Assembly (NCBI GenBank): GCA_937897785.1 | Contig: CALCNB010000151.1 | Span: 1 to 8,773 of the forward strand | Direction of reading: 5' to 3' | DNA from: an uncultured Cellvibrionales bacterium | Lineage (GTDB): Bacteria; Pseudomonadota; Gammaproteobacteria; Pseudomonadales; UBA7434 | DNA: 8,773 nucleotides | In this document: in pieces, positions 5,718-8,773 of the stretch | Layout: every line of letters begins with the position of its first letter | Position numbering within the stretch: position 1 is the stretch's first letter | The notes under the pieces: generated by a model | Databases searched by the model: none | What the model saw: the letters and a program-made list of their open reading frames with translations, nothing else | Told to the model about the DNA's origin: nothing | Made by a program: the position numbers and the translations under genes

Positions 5718-6623
5718 ATGATGAATCATAAATTCTCTAACAGTCTCAGGCGGTCAGCGCTTCATATACCAGCTACTAATCAAAGGGCTATGGCTAAGGC
5801 GCAATCGTTGCCAGCTGATGTTATTATTTTTGACTTTGAGGATGCAGTTGCTCCTTGGGATAAGGCTTTGGCTAGGCAGACTTTGTGCGAACAACTTGCT
5901 GATGCAAATTATGGCCCGAGAGAAATAGTGCTTCGTATTAATGGGGTCGATAGCGACTGGTATCATGATGACATAAAATATCTTCCTGAATTGTTAGCGA
6001 TATTACCCCCAAATCTACATTTATCTGCTATTGCAATACCAAAAGTTGGGACCGCTAATGATGTTTTGGCCGTTCGGCATGCTCTAGACACCGCTAATCT
6101 CGAACATTTAAGCCTTTGGCCTTTGATTGAAACACCGGCTGGGGTTATGAATGTCCGCGCTATAGTTCAGGCTCATGAGTCAATAAACTGTCTAATAGTT
6201 GGAACCTCTGACCTTACTAAAGAGTTACGTCTAGTTGGCGATGATCAGCGCTTAGGTTTGCTTTTTTCTTTGTCTCAATGCGTGCTTGCTGCTCGAGAGT
6301 GTGGCATCGATATTCTAGACGGCGTCTGTCTCAACTTAAACGATCAGGCATTATTAGCCCAACAGGCAGAGCAAGGAAAGTCGCTTGGCTTTACTGGCAA
6401 AACAGTGATTCATCCTAATCAACTGTCAATCACTAACAGCACTTTTGGTGTGAATCCAGAAGCACTTGCTGAAGCTAAAGATATTCTTCAGGCTTGGCGT
6501 AAAGCAGAGCAAAATGGCGAGGGTTTAGCGGTGGTGAATGGCAAGCTTATCGAATCCTTACACATTGAAGTAGCGCAACGTTTAGTCGCTGATCACGAAG
6601 CGATTAAATCACGAGGTTTTTAG
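5718..6623 (+). CDS. CitE-like HpcH/HpaI-family CoA-ester lyase
   Basis: TIM-barrel enzyme of the HpcH/HpaI aldolase/citrate lyase family, 301 residues. Members cleave or hydrolyse acyl-CoA esters such as citryl-, malyl-, methylmalyl- or citramalyl-CoA; the substrate cannot be read from sequence. Visible elements are RRSALHIPAT (11-20), DFEDAV (39-44), LRIN with Arg73, IPKV with Lys109, the metal ligand Glu138 in PLIETPAGV, the second ligand Asp165 in VGTSDL, ILDGV (199-203), GFTGKTVIHPNQL (224-236) and the C-terminal helix after GKLIESLH. At the position where many lyases have a conserved Asp (MID in citramalyl-CoA lyase) this protein has Glu279. The citrate-lyase partner genes citD and citF are absent here, so it is not the fermentative citrate lyase subunit. 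The ATG has AGAGG overlapping the hda stop, seven bases upstream, implying coupling to hda. An ATG three bases later is an equal start. Confidence 0.88.
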   Translation: MMNHKFSNSLRRSALHIPATNQRAMAKAQSLPADVIIFDFEDAVAPWDKALARQTLCEQLADANYGPREIVLRINGVDSDWYHDDIKYLPELLAILPPNLHLSAIAIPKVGTANDVLAVRHALDTANLEHLSLWPLIETPAGVMNVRAIVQAHESINCLIVGTSDLTKELRLVGDDQRLGLLFSLSQCVLAARECGIDILDGVCLNLNDQALLAQQAEQGKSLGFTGKTVIHPNQLSITNSTFGVNPEALAEAKDILQAWRKAEQNGEGLAVVNGKLIESLHIEVAQRLVADHEAIKSRGF

Positions 6624-7114
6624 CTGAGTTGCTTTAATAAGCAGTCTTTAGCTAAATTGACGCGCTGGGCTAAATGAGCGTTACCGCCTCGATCTGGGTG
6701 CACTTTTTGTATTAGGCTACGATGGGCCTGAATAATGGCTTCCTCATTTAATTGCTCCTTAGATAATCCTAGCACATCCATGGCTTCTTGTTTGCTCATC
6801 TCAGTTGACGTGATCGGCGTGTCGCTTTGTGATCTGTTCGCCTGCTGCCGTTGGCCAAACAGGCGAGCGATTAATGGTAAGCTTTTTATCAGCATTGGCA
6901 GTGCGAACCGCAGGGCCGCTATAAGACTGGCAAGTGCCGCTCCCACCCAATGAATTTTACCAGTTGCTGCAAGGATCAATAGGCCTGCGACGACCAAAGC
7001 CATGGTGAGCTTAACCGTTGTATGGCGGCTGTTGTTTTGGTATTGCTTGCGTATCCATCGGTAGGCGATAAAACCAATGATGCAGCATAGAAGCAGTAAA
7101 ATAATTCTCGGCAT
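6620..7114 (-). CDS. Small membrane-anchored J-domain protein
   Basis: Likely Hsp70 (DnaK) co-chaperone tethered to the inner membrane, 164 residues. Hydrophobic segments lie at about 3-19, 36-51 and 55-75, followed by a basic, polar linker (86-105). The J-like domain fills the C-terminus (about 106-164): MSKQEAMDVLGLSKEQLNEEAI, helix II with AHRSLIQKV, the invariant HPD at 139-141 followed by RGGN, and helix III with AQRVNLAKDCLLKQL. This layout, membrane helices first and a short J domain last, resembles Pam18/TIM14 and a group of short bacterial DnaJ-like proteins, not DnaJ itself, since the Gly/Phe and zinc regions are missing. The J domain's membrane side is not settled by sequence, but a DnaK partner requires the cytoplasm. 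GGAGA (7125-7129) is 10 nt before the ATG. Its stop overlaps the stop of the convergent CitE-like gene. Confidence 0.88.
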   Translation of the reverse strand: MPRIILLLLCCIIGFIAYRWIRKQYQNNSRHTTVKLTMALVVAGLLILAATGKIHWVGAALASLIAALRFALPMLIKSLPLIARLFGQRQQANRSQSDTPITSTEMSKQEAMDVLGLSKEQLNEEAIIQAHRSLIQKVHPDRGGNAHLAQRVNLAKDCLLKQLS

Positions 7115-7222
7115 TTCGCAGCAATCTCCAACCGATTTGTTATGGCTGTGTTTGAGGTAGTTCAGCCCTTAATAGCCAGTAATCCTTAGCGATTAAGTAT
7201 AGGTTATTTTTTACCAACTTGG

Positions 7223-8134
7223 CTAATCTTGCTGCCATATATTCATTTGCTGCATCATTTTCTTAAACCGTTCCATGGCCTTAAATTTTACTTCTAATTG
7301 GGTATGATCTTCTCCTTCCTTAACCCAAAATGCACGGCCCCAAGGTGAAGGGGTCCAGGGTAAAACATTTGAAAAGTACTGTCCGGCAGGGTCTAAGCTG
7401 TCAAGGAAATCAGGTGTTATCGCCTCTAAGGCGGTGATTGATACTTCAAAGGGAAGTTCATATTTACCATTTTCGCGACGAAGCTGAAATAAGGTATTAA
7501 TTGTTTTAGAGAGGTCCTTAAGAGTCATCGGAACACCCAGCCAGCCGTCATTATTGGCAGCTCGCCTTAACGCAGGCTTGCTGGCACCGCCCACCCATAC
7601 GGGCACGGGTTTAGTCGGTGCAGGTGATAGAATAACATCGTCATAATCAAAAAACTCACCATGATGCGAGACGGGTAAACCGGTGTTGAGCGCATTTACA
7701 CAATCAATAATCTCATCGAGGCGCCGGCCGCGATCTTTCATCTCAATACCCATCAAATCAAATTCTTCTTTTAACCAACCCGCCGATACGCCCATTATTG
7801 CGCGGTTGTTGGTGAAAATAGCGGTACCGCTTACGGCTCTGGCAACGGTAAAAGGGTCTCTGAGGGCGGCAAGATAAATATTGGTTGCAAGTCTTAAGCG
7901 TTGGGTTGCAACACCCATAGCGGTTAATGTGACCCAGGGATCTGGCCAAGGGTTGGTGTTCGGCCACCAGACTTTTCCGTCAGCTGTGTAGGGGTAAGGT
8001 GTTTCTATATTGGTTGGATAAATAAGATGATCAGGAACAGAAACTCCATCAAAGCCTAATTCTTCTGCTTTTTTGGCAATCTCAACAAATTGATCGACTT
8101 CCGTGGTGTTAACTAGGGATATCCAATATTTCAT
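7223..8134 (-). CDS. LLM-class (luciferase-like) flavin/F420-dependent oxidoreductase
   Basis: Probable TIM-barrel oxidoreductase of the bacterial luciferase superfamily, 303 residues, cytoplasmic. Markers are the opening MKYWISLVN, AEELGFDGVSVPDHL (24-38), RLRLATNIYLAALRDPFTVARAV (79-101), GVSAGWLKEEFDLMGI (115-130) with RGRRLDE (135-141), the PAPTKPVPVWVGGASKPALRRAA block (171-193) and DGWLG (196-200). This pattern fits the group annotated as F420-dependent (Rv2161c-like), but sequence alone does not separate F420 from FMN use, and no F420 biosynthesis gene is in the window. The substrate is unknown. A tryptophan/proline-rich stretch (56-67) and a C-terminal tail with PWTPSPWGRAFW are distinctive. 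The ATG has only a weak ACGAG upstream. It lies 108 bp upstream of the J-domain gene on the same strand; no terminator is evident between them. Confidence 0.88.
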   Translation of the reverse strand: MKYWISLVNTTEVDQFVEIAKKAEELGFDGVSVPDHLIYPTNIETPYPYTADGKVWWPNTNPWPDPWVTLTAMGVATQRLRLATNIYLAALRDPFTVARAVSGTAIFTNNRAIMGVSAGWLKEEFDLMGIEMKDRGRRLDEIIDCVNALNTGLPVSHHGEFFDYDDVILSPAPTKPVPVWVGGASKPALRRAANNDGWLGVPMTLKDLSKTINTLFQLRRENGKYELPFEVSITALEAITPDFLDSLDPAGQYFSNVLPWTPSPWGRAFWVKEGEDHTQLEVKFKAMERFKKMMQQMNIWQQD

Positions 8135-8311
8135 AGTATTCAGCTCGTGATCAGTAGGCTTAAAGAGTGTGTTTCAATTAGTTTACTAAGCGTTCTTTAT
8201 GCTGAGGATTAAAGTTTGTTTTGGTTAATTGTGTCCCGATTTTATGATGCTGTGTTAACGCACATAAGCGCCCTCTGATCGATCAAAAAACAAGCATTTA
8301 GTTGTGTCGCT

Positions 8312-8327
8312 TAAACCCTGGGGTTTA
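8312..8327. repeat. Operator-like dyad TAAACCC-TG-GGGTTTA
   Basis: Two perfect seven-base arms around a two-base centre, typical in size for a dimeric repressor or activator site. The left half plus flanks (TTAAACCCT) recurs at 8365-8373, 54 bp away, about five helical turns. It is about 110 bp upstream of the predicted cysC promoter and about 180 bp upstream of the LLM start, so it could serve either gene. Confidence 0.4.
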
Positions 8328-8436
8328 CTAAATATCGTTAATATTCTTGTTCCACAGTACGATTTTAAACCCTTGAATTTAATACAATATTTTCTTGTAA
8401 TTTTTCAATGTCAGGTTCGCTTTTTTTGGTCCATAT

Positions 8437-8465
8437 TTGTTTGTTTTGTTCCGATGTCATAGAAT
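8437..8465 (+). promoter_or_regulatory. Predicted sigma70 promoter for cysC
   Basis: TTGTTT (8437-8442) and TAGAAT (8460-8465) are separated by 17 bp; the -10 matches at five of six positions and the -35 at three. Transcription would start near 8472, leaving a 5' leader of about 150 nt before the cysC ATG. The only structure I see in that leader is a small AGGG-GTCT-CCCT hairpin at 8591-8602 followed by TTTTC. Confidence 0.38.
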
Positions 8466-8625
8466 ACGCCCCCCTACAGTCTGATAGCCAAATGCGATTA
8501 GCTATTGCGAATATGGTGAACTGACTTTTTCATTAGAGAGACTTCGAATCATTCTTCGCCGTTTATCATTCTGGTTTTTGAATATTGCATAGGGGTCTCC
8601 CTTTTCATTACGTTGAGATATTATT

Positions 8626-8773
8626 ATGACAGAACAAAAAGCTACCAATGTGCATTGGCATGAAGGGGATATCAGTCGTGAGCATCGTGGTAGGTTACTG
8701 GGCCAAAAAGGTGCAACGCTTTGGTTTACTGGCTTGTCCGGCAGTGGAAAAAGCACAGTTGCCGTTGCTCTTG
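8626..8773 (+). CDS. cysC: Adenylylsulfate kinase (CysC), 5' part only
   Basis: Phosphorylates adenosine 5'-phosphosulfate to PAPS with ATP, in the cytoplasm, for sulfate assimilation or sulfate transfer. Only the first 49 codons are present; the window ends inside the gene. They contain NVHWHEGDISREHR, as in the CysC N-terminus (NVVWH in E. coli), then TLWFTGLSGSGKST with the Walker A P-loop GLSGSGKS at about residues 33-40. The protein begins with this domain, so it is not the tail of a CysN-CysC fusion; whether another domain follows cannot be seen. The ATG at 8626 has a weak TGAG about 10 nt upstream. Divergent from the LLM gene across a long intergenic region. Confidence 0.95.
   Translation, partial: MTEQKATNVHWHEGDISREHRGRLLGQKGATLWFTGLSGSGKSTVAVAL

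Larger units (their letters stand above)
8135..8625. other. Divergent intergenic region between the LLM gene and cysC
   Basis: There is no convincing gene in these 491 bp; a reverse open frame near the cysC end (8502-8756) is antisense to cysC and looks spurious. It must hold the promoters of both flanking genes. Visible elements are the palindrome TGATCGATCA (8276-8285), the dyad at 8312-8327, a repeated TTAAACCCT (8311-8319 and 8365-8373), a repeated GTTTACTAA (8181-8189 and 8323-8331) and a promoter-like pair at 8437-8465. I saw no recognisable riboswitch and no CysB-type site I could defend. Confidence 0.6.

Noticed and set aside
5718..6623. CitE-like gene as the beta subunit of fermentative citrate lyase
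   Set aside because: No citD, citF, citC or citG neighbours, and the motifs differ from the subunit type; the stand-alone CoA-ester lyase group fits better.
7168..7197. CTTAAT...ATTAAG repeat between the LLM and J-domain genes as a terminator
   Set aside because: Six weak pairs around an 18-base loop with no T-run on the minus strand; unlikely to stop transcription.
8247..8265. TGTG-N6-CACA resembling a CRP site
   Set aside because: The CRP consensus TGTGA-N6-TCACA needs eight bases between TGTG and CACA; the spacing here is six.
8376..8406. AT-rich TACAA...TTGTA hairpin followed by T-run, terminator-like
   Set aside because: The stem is only five mostly A-T pairs, and no plus-strand gene lies upstream to be terminated.
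8502..8756. 84-codon open frame on the minus strand across the cysC start
   Set aside because: It overlaps the conserved CysC N-terminus and P-loop codons on the other strand, and its product is low in recognisable features; most likely a chance frame.

Overview
The window reads as ordinary chromosome of a gammaproteobacterium. PurM, PurN, Hda and the start of CysC resemble their E. coli or Pseudomonas counterparts closely. The order purN-purM, then divergently DUF2066, a PerM-like membrane protein and hda, is one I recall from Pseudomonas and relatives. Base composition looks AT-leaning (estimated by eye). That, with a luciferase-like oxidoreductase and a CitE-like lyase, would suit a marine Cellvibrionales-type lineage (SAR92, OM60 or Spongiibacter relatives). 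The lineage is inference only. I see no rRNA, tRNA, CRISPR array, insertion sequence, phage gene or integration site.

Layout. Bases 1-2306 carry a tightly packed minus-strand operon, purM > purN > DUF3108, with the last gene cut by the window edge. A 257-bp divergent intergenic region (2307-2563) separates it from a plus-strand run: DUF2066 exported protein, AI-2E/PerM-family membrane protein, hda and a CitE-like CoA-ester lyase (2564-6623). The lyase gene converges with, and overlaps by 4 bp, a minus-strand gene for a small membrane-anchored J-domain protein (6620-7114). Upstream of that, on the same strand, lies an LLM-class flavin/F420-type oxidoreductase (7223-8134). A 491-bp divergent intergenic region leads to cysC (8626 onward, truncated by the window end).

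Function. PurM and PurN catalyse two steps of IMP synthesis. Hda, working with the sliding clamp, switches off DnaA after initiation. CysC makes PAPS for sulfate assimilation or sulfation. DUF3108, DUF2066 and the PerM-like protein are envelope proteins of unproven role that travel with these housekeeping genes.

No clear new multi-gene system is visible. The points most worth a second look are: a perfect 12-bp inverted repeat over the start region of the DUF2066 gene, with one candidate start codon in its loop; an Hda with a TTG start and a valine at the Walker A Lys/Arg position; a CitE-like lyase directly behind hda with Glu where many relatives have a C-terminal Asp; and dyad elements in both divergent intergenic regions.
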